Below, piece after piece: positions 16,351 through 24,822 of a stretch of 64,000 nt of DNA. The DNA is from Alcanivorax sp. Lineage in GTDB: Bacteria > Pseudomonadota > Gammaproteobacteria > Pseudomonadales > Alcanivoracaceae. The DNA lies in assembly GCF_019431375.1 (NCBI RefSeq), contig NZ_CP080267.1:2108001-2172000 (forward strand), read 5' to 3'. Each line of letters opens with the position of its first letter. Within the stretch, counting starts at the first letter, position 1. Under the pieces are notes generated by a model. The model did no database searches and was not told the origin of the DNA. It saw only the letters and a list, made by a program, of their open reading frames with translations. Position numbers and translations under genes: made by a program.

Positions 16351-17367
16351 ATGTCTGCTCGTTCGATCCTGGCACTGATCTACACCGTGGAACTCCTGGA
16401 AACGGAGAAAGGACTGGATTGCGCGCCGGTGCTGGCCCGCCACGGCCTGGACAAGACCAGCCTGGACCCCAACAGCGAGATCGGCCGGGACCGGGAACTG
16501 CTGATCTTTTCCGAGCTGCTACCCCAGGTGGACGATCCCATGCTGGGTTTCGAGATGGGCAGCCGCTTCGGTTTTGCCGGTTATGGCCAGCTCACCATGC
16601 TGCTGATGACCAGCGAGACCGCCTTTCAGGGGTTTCAGTTCGGCGTTCGCTACCAGGCACTCACCTACCTGTACGGCGAAATCGCCCTGATTCCCGGCGA
16701 ACATAGTACCGCCCTGGACCTGTACCCCATCTCCCTACCGCCGGAGTTGCGCCGCACCCTGATCGACCGGGACATGGTGGGCACCTTCAAGCTGGTCAAC
16801 GATATCCAGACCCAGCTCAATCTGGACCTGAAACCGGAGGAAGTCTGGATGCCCTACCCCCGCCCGCCGGAGGAACAGGTACAAGTGTTCGAGAACTATT
16901 TCGGCTGCCCGATACGCTACGACCAGCCCCACTGCCGGGCGCTGATCCGCAATCAGGACCTGGCCGTGCGGATGCCGGGCTACAACAAAATGGCCCAGGA
17001 CATGTACCGGGAACAGTGCGACGCCATGCTGGCCCGCCGGGAGATCCCCACCGACAACCTGGCCGCCCGGGTGGCCAGTTATCTGCAGCTGTTTGTACGC
17101 AGCTACCCCACCGCCGAGCAGGTAGCCCAGGCCTTCGGCATCCCGGAGCGCAGCTTCCGGCGCCAGTTGAGCAGCGAGCAAAAGCCCTTTCAGGGCATCA
17201 TGGATCAGGTGCGGGAAGAAAAGGCGAAACGCTACCTGGCCGATTCAGAGAAAAGCGTGGCGCAGATCGGCGAACTGCTGGGCTACAGCGAATCCGCCGC
17301 CTTTGTGCGGGCGTTTGAACGCTGGACGGGGCAGACGCCGGCAAAACACCGTAAAAGCAGTGAATAG
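16351..17367 (+). CDS. AraC-family transcriptional regulator
   Basis: The 338-residue protein has an N-terminal ligand-sensing domain of the Arabinose_bd type (about 15-200) and a C-terminal pair of HTH motifs (YPTAEQVAQAFGIPERSFRRQL and KSVAQIGELLGYSESAAFVRAFERWTG), the second being the conserved AraC signature. It is divergent from the Baeyer-Villiger monooxygenase with 124 bases between starts, so it probably activates that gene in response to its substrate. The ATG at 16351 is preferred to a TTG nine codons upstream. Its stop codon lies inside the left arm of an inverted-repeat module. Confidence 0.93.
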   Translation: MSARSILALIYTVELLETEKGLDCAPVLARHGLDKTSLDPNSEIGRDRELLIFSELLPQVDDPMLGFEMGSRFGFAGYGQLTMLLMTSETAFQGFQFGVRYQALTYLYGEIALIPGEHSTALDLYPISLPPELRRTLIDRDMVGTFKLVNDIQTQLNLDLKPEEVWMPYPRPPEEQVQVFENYFGCPIRYDQPHCRALIRNQDLAVRMPGYNKMAQDMYREQCDAMLARREIPTDNLAARVASYLQLFVRSYPTAEQVAQAFGIPERSFRRQLSSEQKPFQGIMDQVREEKAKRYLADSEKSVAQIGELLGYSESAAFVRAFERWTGQTPAKHRKSSE

Positions 17368-17518
17368 TTAACAGTGAACAGTTAATAGCTCGCGAAGCGA
17401 GTCTGTCTTTGCTTTCACCGATGAAGCCGCGCCCAAACCATAAGCGCGACTTCTGGCATTTAAAGTCAGACAATCCTGGTCCGCGTCGCTGTTAACTGTT
17501 CACTATTCACTGTTAACT
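17359..17518. repeat. Intergenic inverted-repeat module, GTTAAC type
   Basis: Arms at 17359-17389 and 17488-17518 are 31 bases each and match in inverted orientation at about 26 positions. Each arm is built of the words GTTAACAGT, GTGAACAGT and GTGAATAGT. The left arm includes the stop of the AraC gene. The 98-base centre shows no gene. Confidence 0.75.
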
Positions 17519-17521
17519 AAA

Positions 17522-18952
17522 TCACCGGTCTTTCTTGATCCGCTCCACAATCTTCGTCGTAGAGATATCATCGATAAAATCGAGCACCTTCACCTCACCG
17601 CCATAGCCTTGCACAAACTCGTGGCCGACTACCTGATCCACACTGTAGTCGCCGCCTTTTACCAGCACATCGGGCTTGATGGCTTCCAGCAGCGGTTCGG
17701 GGGTGTCGGTGTCGAAGGGCACTACCCAGTCCACCACCTCAAGGGCAGCAAGCACCGCCATGCGGCGCTCCAGGGGATTGATGGGGCGGCCAGGGCCCTT
17801 CAAGCGGCGGATGGATTCATCGCCGTTCACCGCCAACACCAGGCGGTCGCCCTGACGTCGTGCGGAATCCAGATAACCCACGTGGCCGGCGTGGATGATG
17901 TCGAAGCAGCCATTGGTGAAAACGATCCGCTCGCCCTGGGCTCGGGCATCTTCAATGGCGATCAGCAGCTGTTCTTCGGTCATCACCCCGCGGCCCAGAC
18001 CCCCTTCCTGATGCACCGCCCGGCGCAGCTCCGGGGCGGACACCACGGCGGTGCCCAGCTTGCCGACCACGATACCGGCGGCGATATTGGCTAGCGCCAC
18101 CGCGTCGGCCATGTCCGCACCGGCAGCCAGCGCCACCGCCAACACCGAGATCACGGTATCGCCGGCGCCAGTCACATCGAACACCTCGCGGGCACGGGCG
18201 GGCAGGTGCAGTTCCGGCTGGCCGTCGCGCAGCAGGGTCATGCCCTTTTCGCTGCGTGTCACCAGCAGCGCTTTCAGGTCCAGGTCGCGGATCAGTTGCT
18301 GGCCCTTGGCGATCAGATCCTGTTCATCCTTGATCGGCCCGGCCACCGCTTCAAATTCACTGAGATTGGGCGTCAGCAAGGTGGCGCCCCGGTAATGACT
18401 GAAATCGGTTCCCTTGGGGTCCACCAGTACCGGCACACCGGCTTCCCGGGCCAGGGCGATCAGCCCAGGGCAATCGCGCAGGGCGCCTTTGGCATAATCG
18501 GAAAGCACCAGCGCCCCACAGTGGGCCAGCTGCTCTTTCACCCTGTCGGCAAACGGAGCCGGGTCCTGATCGTGGAAGGCTTCCTCGAAGTCCAGGCGCA
18601 GCAACTGCTGCTGGCGGCTGATCACCCGCAACTTGGTGATGGTGGGCAGACCGTTGATCTTCTGGAAGTGGCAACCCACTTCTGCAGCTCCCAGGCGCTC
18701 TTCCAGAATGGTGGCGGCCTCATCATCGCCAGTAATCCCCACCAGCTCGGCACGGGCACCCAGCGCGGCCATATTGAGGGCCACGTTGGCGGCGCCACCG
18801 GGACGATCCTCCAGCTCGGTCACCCGCACCACTGGTACCGGTGCTTCCGGCGAAATGCGGCCTGTAGGTCCGTGCCAGTAACGGTCGAGCATCACATCGC
18901 CGGCCACCAGAACACGGGCCGTGGCAAAAGCGGGGATATGCGGATTGTGCAT
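17522..18952 (-). CDS. hldE: Bifunctional heptose-7-phosphate kinase / heptose-1-phosphate adenylyltransferase
   Basis: The 476-residue protein (E. coli HldE has 477) has an N-terminal ribokinase-type domain (GGAANVALNMAALGA, and DVTGAGDTVISV with the catalytic Asp), then a C-terminal nucleotidyltransferase (FTNGCFDIIHAGHVGYL, with HxGH). It makes ADP-glycero-manno-heptose precursors for the LPS inner core in the cytoplasm, feeding WaaC and WaaF encoded at 29-31 kb. The ATG at 18952 follows GGAGGT at good spacing; an in-frame ATG six codons upstream overlaps this ribosome site and is less likely. Its leader is duplicated in inverted orientation at 19189. Confidence 0.96.
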   Translation of the reverse strand: MHNPHIPAFATARVLVAGDVMLDRYWHGPTGRISPEAPVPVVRVTELEDRPGGAANVALNMAALGARAELVGITGDDEAATILEERLGAAEVGCHFQKINGLPTITKLRVISRQQQLLRLDFEEAFHDQDPAPFADRVKEQLAHCGALVLSDYAKGALRDCPGLIALAREAGVPVLVDPKGTDFSHYRGATLLTPNLSEFEAVAGPIKDEQDLIAKGQQLIRDLDLKALLVTRSEKGMTLLRDGQPELHLPARAREVFDVTGAGDTVISVLAVALAAGADMADAVALANIAAGIVVGKLGTAVVSAPELRRAVHQEGGLGRGVMTEEQLLIAIEDARAQGERIVFTNGCFDIIHAGHVGYLDSARRQGDRLVLAVNGDESIRRLKGPGRPINPLERRMAVLAALEVVDWVVPFDTDTPEPLLEAIKPDVLVKGGDYSVDQVVGHEFVQGYGGEVKVLDFIDDISTTKIVERIKKDR

Positions 18953-18953
18953 C

Positions 18954-19221
18954 AAGGGCACCTCCATCAATAGATTGCTACCTCTGCGTGGCCTGAAGCA
19001 TGCAGCTGTTGTGCTTCGTCACGACGGACAGGGTGGCTCCCTTCCCTAGTGACGAAGCGCAGCAGATGTGCGCTTCAGACCGCGCCCTTCGGGGCTTCCA
19101 GGCTGGCCCGCACTCGTTGTTGCACTTTCTCGACAGGCAACCAGCATGCCTTCAAAAGTGCGCCTAGATTGCGAACCAGCCTGAAAGCCAGAGATAGCAA
19201 TCTATTGATGGAGGTGCCCTT
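18954..19221. repeat. Composite palindrome upstream of hldE
   Basis: The 33 bases at 18954-18986 (the hldE leader with its GGAGGT) recur inverted at 19189-19221 with one mismatch. Between them lie two further long imperfect hairpins: arms 18993-19022 / 19049-19078 (24 of 30 match) and roughly 19093-19128 / 19154-19189. No gene is supported here, so the interval is structure, not coding. Confidence 0.8.
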
Positions 19222-19464
19222 CGCTCTCCAAAACACAACAGAGCCGGATTTTGACGCAGTGTAGCATAGGCCAATACTTAGCTAACCTGCTGAAAGCACT
19301 GAGGGAAAACGCAGCACCTCTTGATAGTGGGCCAAAACCGGGCGAGCGCGGCAACAGTGGATACCATCCGCCCCTGCCAGTACACTTTGCCGCCGCTACG
19401 CATCCCTCTGCCAGACAGGTATCATGTCCGCCAACAGGCAGACCACAGGAGCTTCAGAACCGCT
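19222..19464. other. Intergenic region upstream of the ligase-like gene
   Basis: I see no gene here. It must hold the promoter of the plus-strand LPS genes; TTGACG lies at about 19249, but the -10 is unclear. Confidence 0.4.
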
Positions 19465-20631
19465 ATGCCGCCATTACCTCCCAACATCATGCAAGGTCGC
19501 TGGCTGCGCTGGTGGCTGACCCTGTCCTTTGCGGTGATGTTCAGCGGCACCTTTCTGTTCAATTCCCGTATCGGGTTCCTCAATGTGCTGGATGTGCTGT
19601 TCTTCCTGCCGGCACTGACCTTGCTGACCCGCGCCGTGGTAAGCGGCGACTATCGATTGATGACCTCGCCACTGCTGATGCCCCTCTATCTATTTATCGG
19701 CTGGGCAGCCCTGAGCTTTATCTGGGCGGAAGAGCCTAACACCTCGCGGGCAGTACGCGGCATGGTTCAGATCATCATCATGGTTGGCATTTTCCGCTGG
19801 TTGCACCTGTACTTCCGCAACACCTTCAAACAGGCCCTGGCCAATGGCGCCCTGTGCTGCATGATAGTTGCCACCATGGTGATGATCAGTTACTACACCA
19901 CCCAGCCACTCAACAGCCCCCTGTTCAGCGAACCGGCCAACCTGATCTTCCATCTGCCATCCCTGGATCCCAGCGTTGCGTTGATGGCCATGGTCGCCCC
20001 TACCTTTATCCTCCTCGCTCAGGGCATGGAAGAAGGGATCAGCGGCAAGGGCGGACGTCGCCTGGTGGGGGCCGCGGTAGGCTTTGTGTTTCTGTGCCTG
20101 ACCTCGCTGCCACTGGGACTGATGGCGGTGATGCTGGGGCTGAGCTGGCTGGCCAGCCGTCAGCGACGTTCCTGGGTAGCAGTGGTGCCCTTGCTCGCCG
20201 GGGTCTATCTGATGCTGGAAGGGCGCAGCGATTTCACCCTGAGCAACTATTTCCTGCATCCGCTGATCGGTAATGGTCTCAATCAGGAGACCCTTAACAG
20301 CGTGCTCGCCCAGGACCACAACCGACTGCTCAGCCTGGCACATCCACGCAACCTGTTCGTGTTGCTGATCCACAGTGTGGGCCTGGTCGGTCTGGTCTTG
20401 TTCCTGGCCAGCTGGATCAGCCCCTTTACCGCCCTGTTACAGCGGCAGATCAACTGGCACGAGGACGCGGCCTACTCCATCGCCGTTCTCCCCGGCCTGT
20501 TTATGGCATTTTCCGCCGGCGCCTTTCTGCTGGTGCCGTTTCATGCCAGCTGGCTCAGTGTCTGGTTACCACTGGCCCTGCTGCTCGCCCGGCTGAGTGA
20601 GCGCCCCTCAATCCGCCCAAACAGCCGTTAA
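19465..20631 (+). CDS. O-antigen ligase-like membrane protein (first)
   Basis: The 388-residue protein has about ten hydrophobic helices and a large periplasmic loop in the second half (SNYFLHPLIGNGLNQET, then AHPRNLFVLLIHSVGLVGLVLF). The G-N-G-loop followed by an H/N-rich segment and a long helix is the Wzy_C/WaaL pattern. Such proteins attach or polymerise sugar chains on lipid A-core at the outer face of the inner membrane. The ATG at 19465 has AGGAG thirteen bases upstream, rather far; 19489 is possible. A second ligase-like gene lies 0.9 kb downstream, so the two may use different glycans. Confidence 0.75.
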   Translation: MPPLPPNIMQGRWLRWWLTLSFAVMFSGTFLFNSRIGFLNVLDVLFFLPALTLLTRAVVSGDYRLMTSPLLMPLYLFIGWAALSFIWAEEPNTSRAVRGMVQIIIMVGIFRWLHLYFRNTFKQALANGALCCMIVATMVMISYYTTQPLNSPLFSEPANLIFHLPSLDPSVALMAMVAPTFILLAQGMEEGISGKGGRRLVGAAVGFVFLCLTSLPLGLMAVMLGLSWLASRQRRSWVAVVPLLAGVYLMLEGRSDFTLSNYFLHPLIGNGLNQETLNSVLAQDHNRLLSLAHPRNLFVLLIHSVGLVGLVLFLASWISPFTALLQRQINWHEDAAYSIAVLPGLFMAFSAGAFLLVPFHASWLSVWLPLALLLARLSERPSIRPNSR

Positions 20632-20649
20632 ATCTGTCTCGAGTCTTGC

Positions 20650-21564
20650 ATGGGAAAACGTACTAATCGCCCCACCCGATTGTCTGATCCAAGGCTGTAC
20701 CCCTCCTGGATCGGTGTGGGCCTGTTCTGGCTGATCGGCCAATTGCCCTGGAGTTTTCTGCAGGCCATCGGCCGGGGCGTGGGGCGTCTGGCCTGGCGTC
20801 TGGCAAAAAAACGGCGCCATATTGCCGAGACCAACATTCGCCTGTGCTTCCCCGAGCTGTCTCCACAGGAACAGGAAGACCTGGCCCGCCGCTGCGTCAT
20901 CAGCACCGGCGAGGCAATCCTGGAAATGGCAGGCAGTTACAACAATCACCGCATCGACCTGAACAAAAACCTTACCGTAACCGGCATGGAACATATCCAG
21001 GCCTGTAAGATCAGGGGCCAGGGTGTATTACTACTCGGCATGCATTTCAATACCCTGGATACATGCTCAAGGATGCTTGGTCCCCTGCTGGATATGCATG
21101 CGGTCTATCGGCCCAATGACAACCCGGTCATCGACCGACTGATTGACAAGGGGCGCCGCAACTACATCCGCAGCACGGTAGACCGTGCCGATCTGCGGCA
21201 AATGCTGCGACTACTTCGCAACGGCGAAGTGCTCTGGTATGCACCGGACCAGGACTACGGCACCGCCCATGCGGTCTTCGTGCCGTTTTTCGGCATTCCC
21301 GCTGCCACCATCACTGCCACCAGCCGCATTGCCAAGATGGGCAAGGCTGCGGTGATCCCATGTGCTCACTATCGCCTGCCAGGCGGCCACTACCAGATCG
21401 AATTCGGCCCGCCACTGGAGGACTTCCCCAGCGGCAATGAAGAAGCGGATACTGCACGCATCAATCAAACCATCGAACATTATGTCCGCAAACATCCCGA
21501 GCAGTACCTGTGGGTGCACAAGCGGTTCAAACACCAGCCACCCGGCCAGCCAAAGCGTTATTGA
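20650..21564 (+). CDS. LpxL/HtrB-family lipid A acyltransferase
   Basis: The 304-residue protein has a membrane anchor near residues 20-40 and the acyltransferase motif H132-FNTL-D137 (HxxxxD/E), followed by VLWYAPDQDYG and VFVPFFGIPAATIT, as in LpxL/LpxM enzymes that add secondary acyl chains to lipid A. It is in an operon between two O-antigen-ligase-like genes; its TGA overlaps the next ATG by one base. Whether it is the lauroyl (LpxL) or myristoyl (LpxM) type cannot be decided. Position in an LPS-assembly run supports a lipid A role. Confidence 0.9.
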   Translation: MGKRTNRPTRLSDPRLYPSWIGVGLFWLIGQLPWSFLQAIGRGVGRLAWRLAKKRRHIAETNIRLCFPELSPQEQEDLARRCVISTGEAILEMAGSYNNHRIDLNKNLTVTGMEHIQACKIRGQGVLLLGMHFNTLDTCSRMLGPLLDMHAVYRPNDNPVIDRLIDKGRRNYIRSTVDRADLRQMLRLLRNGEVLWYAPDQDYGTAHAVFVPFFGIPAATITATSRIAKMGKAAVIPCAHYRLPGGHYQIEFGPPLEDFPSGNEEADTARINQTIEHYVRKHPEQYLWVHKRFKHQPPGQPKRY

Positions 21565-22733
21565 TGACGACCTTAAACGAGTCCCGCACCTATCAATTTT
21601 TTTCGGTCTGGATAACATCAGGCTTGGTACTCTATCTCTGTGGTTTTTTCCTTGCTCCATCAAGCAAGGCGCAGTACCTCACCCTCTATATAGGGATTAT
21701 TTTGCCGGCCCTGTACTTCTCTCTTTGGCAGGGTAAACGCTATTTCCTTTCAGAAGATCGAGCCTTGCTATGGGTACTGGCTATCACCCTGGCGCTCTAT
21801 CTGCCAAGCCTATGGGTTACAGGAGATGTACTGGACACCATGAGGAAAAACCTGAAAGGCGTACTGTTCGTAATGAGTCTCGCTGTAGCTGTTCGACACC
21901 TTTACATACACCACCCAGTGCTCGCAGCTCGTATTCCTGCCATTTTATTCGTTTCAAGCCTGGCAGCACTTTTTCTTTTTTATGTCGTTCTAGCTCAACA
22001 AGGCTTACTCAGCCGGGGGAATATCGGCATGGGAAATCTTGGCGACAACCCTAACGAGACAGGCCTTGCTCTGTCAGTAGGCTTGCTTATCCTCGCTGTT
22101 CATTTGATACAGCAACCTCGTGTTACGGGCTTACTGTTGGCCATCCCTCTTATCATGGCAATCTATCTGGCCAATAGCCGCTCAGCAATGCTGGGGCTAG
22201 CCGTAACACTGCCTTTTGCCTTTTTCTTCGAGCGACAGCAACGCAAACTTTCTATTAGCTATCTTATCGCCTGCGCAATCGCTGCAGGGATCATGATTGC
22301 TTTAATGCTGAAAGGGGTAATTGATGCTGAAAGACTGTTGAGCCACCGCCCCTCGCTGTGGGGCGAATTTCTCAGTCATTACTCAAACTTTAATTTACTA
22401 TGGGGAAGCGGCCTGGCGGGCAGCATCACCGTTTTCTCCGAAGTGCAAGGAGTAAAACTTGAGCCCCACAGCCTTTACTTTGCATTGATTCTGCGGGGCG
22501 GACTGCTGGCAGCAGCTCTTTACGCTATTTTGGTGATCCTGGCGATCCGCAAACATGTATCGTCAAGTGCACACAGCAATATATGGGGCTACATACTTCT
22601 GTTTGGCCTGATTACCCAGGGATTTGAAGGGGTCTACCCGGTGCGCTCACCAAACAGTTTCTGGCTTTACACCTGGCTCCCCATTCTTATGCTAATGATG
22701 AAAACAGAAAAGAGAACACAGGCCCTAGAATGA
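21564..22733 (+). CDS. O-antigen ligase (WaaL-like, second)
   Basis: The 389-residue polytopic membrane protein has about eleven helices. NPNETGLALSVGLLILAVHLI and NSRSAMLGLAVTLPFAFFFERQ match the central WaaL/Wzy_C region, and the periplasmic loop carries RLLSHRPSLWGEFL and GVKLEPHSLYFALILRGG, with the conserved Arg and His of ligases. It should transfer undecaprenyl-linked glycan to core-lipid A. ATG 21564 overlaps the acyltransferase stop, and its end overlaps the GT25 gene by ATGA. The AT content is higher than in neighbouring genes, which suggests later acquisition. Confidence 0.85.
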   Translation: MTTLNESRTYQFFSVWITSGLVLYLCGFFLAPSSKAQYLTLYIGIILPALYFSLWQGKRYFLSEDRALLWVLAITLALYLPSLWVTGDVLDTMRKNLKGVLFVMSLAVAVRHLYIHHPVLAARIPAILFVSSLAALFLFYVVLAQQGLLSRGNIGMGNLGDNPNETGLALSVGLLILAVHLIQQPRVTGLLLAIPLIMAIYLANSRSAMLGLAVTLPFAFFFERQQRKLSISYLIACAIAAGIMIALMLKGVIDAERLLSHRPSLWGEFLSHYSNFNLLWGSGLAGSITVFSEVQGVKLEPHSLYFALILRGGLLAAALYAILVILAIRKHVSSSAHSNIWGYILLFGLITQGFEGVYPVRSPNSFWLYTWLPILMLMMKTEKRTQALE

Positions 22734-23506
22734 AAAACCCCGAACAAAAATATAACATCCTGGCCATAGCTCAACCCACCGAGGTTGAGCGAAGACAGCA
22801 TCTTGACGAGATGCTGTCTGCGCTAAATATGCACTATGAGCTGGTCAAAACCTCTCCACCGGTTCCGCGTGACCAATGGCATCAAGTGGGCTTCAATCAC
22901 AAAAAATCCAGAACGCTCCTAGGCAGGGATTTATCCTGTGGTGAAATTGGTTGCTTCCTGAGCCACAGGGCAGCCTGGAAACTGGCAGCAGAATCTGATC
23001 GCCCCTCGTTAATTCTGGAAGGCGACGCAGACCTGAACGAAAGCTCCCGTGACGTCTGTGAAATGCTGAGTGACGGGAGGGCTAGCTGGGAGCTGGCCAT
23101 GCTGTACTACTCAAAATGCATCCCCTCTGTTTGGTATCAGCAGCGTCTGGACAACACCTTCCGTCTTGCCAAGTTTGCTAACCGCAGAGCCTATTGCCTC
23201 GCAGCCTACATGCTGACACCTGCTGGCGCCCACAAGCTACTTAAACTTAGTGAGAGCTTTTATTTACCTGCGGATGATTTTGTTTCGGGCGGATGGATCC
23301 GAAAAGATCTGGATATGTTTGCCATTGTTCCTAAAGCAGCAGGTTTGTGTCCCGTCCAGTCGGGCAACTCCAACCTTGAGGATGACCGGCAACGAAATAA
23401 GACCCGAAAACACAAGAAAAAAGATAACAACCGTTTGCTTCGTCGTCTGGAGCTGTATCTGAGAGAGCTGGGACAACGCTACCGTCCGCCGAGAAAAAGT
23501 CTTTAG
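22730..23506 (+). CDS. Glycosyltransferase family 25 (LPS biosynthesis)
   Basis: The 258-residue protein has the GT25 layout: an N-terminal strand with ERRQHLDEMLSAL, then LSCGEIGCFLSHRAAWKLAAES and LILEGDADL, where the acidic triad is the metal/nucleotide-sugar site, and a basic tail. Related enzymes add galactose or glucose to lipooligosaccharide. It is the last gene of the plus-strand operon, meeting the minus-strand LPS operon 25 bases downstream. The start overlaps the ligase stop by ATGA. Confidence 0.88.
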   Translation: MKNPEQKYNILAIAQPTEVERRQHLDEMLSALNMHYELVKTSPPVPRDQWHQVGFNHKKSRTLLGRDLSCGEIGCFLSHRAAWKLAAESDRPSLILEGDADLNESSRDVCEMLSDGRASWELAMLYYSKCIPSVWYQQRLDNTFRLAKFANRRAYCLAAYMLTPAGAHKLLKLSESFYLPADDFVSGGWIRKDLDMFAIVPKAAGLCPVQSGNSNLEDDRQRNKTRKHKKKDNNRLLRRLELYLRELGQRYRPPRKSL

Positions 23507-23530
23507 CCGCGAGGAAAGAGGCTCTCAACG

Positions 23531-24049
23531 CTACTCTTTCAAGTCCTTGATGATTTTTGCCGGAACACCGCCTACTAGCGTAAAGGCAGGCACGTTACCG
23601 GTTACAACCGCTCCAGCGGCTACAACGCTGCCCTCACCGATATCCACCCCCGCGGTAATAATCGCACCGGCACCGATCCATACATCATTACCGAGAGAGA
23701 TAGGGGCACCAGTAGTACCACGCCTACCCTTTTCATTGAGATAAAGACTGTGCTGCGCCCCTTCAAAGCAGACCCTGGGTCCGATACGGCACCGCTCCCC
23801 CAGAGTGATCGCTGCTTTCGGGCAGGCAAAACGGACTTCGGTATTGATAAAACAACCCTTGCCGATGTGCACTTTGGGCGCACCACCAATCGGCCTCAGC
23901 ACCACAGGCCCATAGACCGTGGAACGCCCCTGCATATCAAACCCGGCAGCCTTGAGAAACAACCAGCGCCACTTGTCACTAAATCTCAGGCGAGGCAGGT
24001 GGTTCGCCAGGCCCAGGAACACGAACTCACGAAGGGTTTGCATGGTCAC
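23531..24049 (-). CDS. Left-handed beta-helix O-acetyltransferase
   Basis: The 172-residue protein shows hexapeptide repeats (IGKGCFINTEVRF, ITLGERCRIGPRV, ISLGNDVWIGAGAIITAGVDIGEGSVVAAGAVVTGNV) ending in PAFTLVGGVPAKIIKDL, the standard WbbJ/maltose-acetyltransferase ending. It should use acetyl-CoA to acetylate a sugar, here most likely an LPS core or side-chain sugar. It is the last gene of the minus-strand operon and its start overlaps the sulfotransferase stop. Acceptor unknown. Confidence 0.88.
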   Translation of the reverse strand: MTMQTLREFVFLGLANHLPRLRFSDKWRWLFLKAAGFDMQGRSTVYGPVVLRPIGGAPKVHIGKGCFINTEVRFACPKAAITLGERCRIGPRVCFEGAQHSLYLNEKGRRGTTGAPISLGNDVWIGAGAIITAGVDIGEGSVVAAGAVVTGNVPAFTLVGGVPAKIIKDLKE

Positions 24050-24822
24050 AGCCCCCTTTCACGGAAATAGCGGCGGCGCTTGCCCACAAAGCGCAGCTTC
24101 TGCTCCAGATGCTTCCAGAACTCTGACGAATCGGAATAGCGACAGGGAAAGTTTTCCGCCACCACTCCCTCTAATTGCGCCTGCCAGTCATTATTGCTTT
24201 CGTAGCCATGGGTGATCAGATCCTGCGCCAACTGCGGGTAGCGTTGCAGCTGCTGCTTCAGGCGTGGTAGATGCTCTCGCCAACCGGCAATGCGTGACAG
24301 GTCAACCTGGCGGAGCCCGCCAAGCGCATTCTGTGCGTCTTCACCAGCCTCAGCCACTTCATGAAAGCGGTCAAAGTCATGGCTTCTGTGCAGAAACGGG
24401 AAGATATCTTCCATCCGTTGCTGCACACCTTTCGGGTCACTGACCAGGTCCTCGTAGCGCAGCACCATCACCCTGGGGTGGGACTGGATTTCCATGATGG
24501 CTTTTTCTGCCCGCTTCCATACCGGATAGTTGCAGAAATACATACCAGGCCAGGCCTTGTGCATGCTGCAAATCACCGAGCGGGGATCACGCATCATGGC
24601 AATCACATAAAGATTCGGGTCACGGTCAAGCAACGGCGCCATCCACAGCGCATCGTTGGGTTTTTTTGATAACCGCAGTCCGCTTTCCTGCGGCGACACC
24701 TTGAAGATGGTTTCTTCGTGTTCAGAGTGGCCTTCATGGGGATAACAGGCCACCAGCATTTCCGCCATCAGGGTGGTGCCACTGCGTGGACACCCCACCA
24801 CATGCAGATGCGTCGCACTCAT
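24046..24822 (-). CDS. PAPS-dependent sulfotransferase family protein
   Basis: The 258-residue protein has the 5'-phosphosulfate loop GCPRSGTTLM at 10-19 and a later MMRDPRSVICSMHKAWPGM segment matching the 3'-phosphate-binding motif with its Arg and Ser. Such enzymes move sulfate from PAPS to a hydroxyl, often of a sugar. It is coupled by ATGA to the glycosyltransferase upstream and the acetyltransferase downstream, so a sulfated LPS sugar is the natural guess. No PAPS-synthesis gene is near. Confidence 0.82.
   Translation of the reverse strand: MSATHLHVVGCPRSGTTLMAEMLVACYPHEGHSEHEETIFKVSPQESGLRLSKKPNDALWMAPLLDRDPNLYVIAMMRDPRSVICSMHKAWPGMYFCNYPVWKRAEKAIMEIQSHPRVMVLRYEDLVSDPKGVQQRMEDIFPFLHRSHDFDRFHEVAEAGEDAQNALGGLRQVDLSRIAGWREHLPRLKQQLQRYPQLAQDLITHGYESNNDWQAQLEGVVAENFPCRYSDSSEFWKHLEQKLRFVGKRRRYFRERGL

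Noticed and set aside
18954..19221. Invertible promoter segment
   Set aside because: The inverted repeats could in principle flip the interval, but there is no adjacent recombinase, and the enclosed DNA is mostly hairpin without a clear promoter, so a structural element is the simpler reading.
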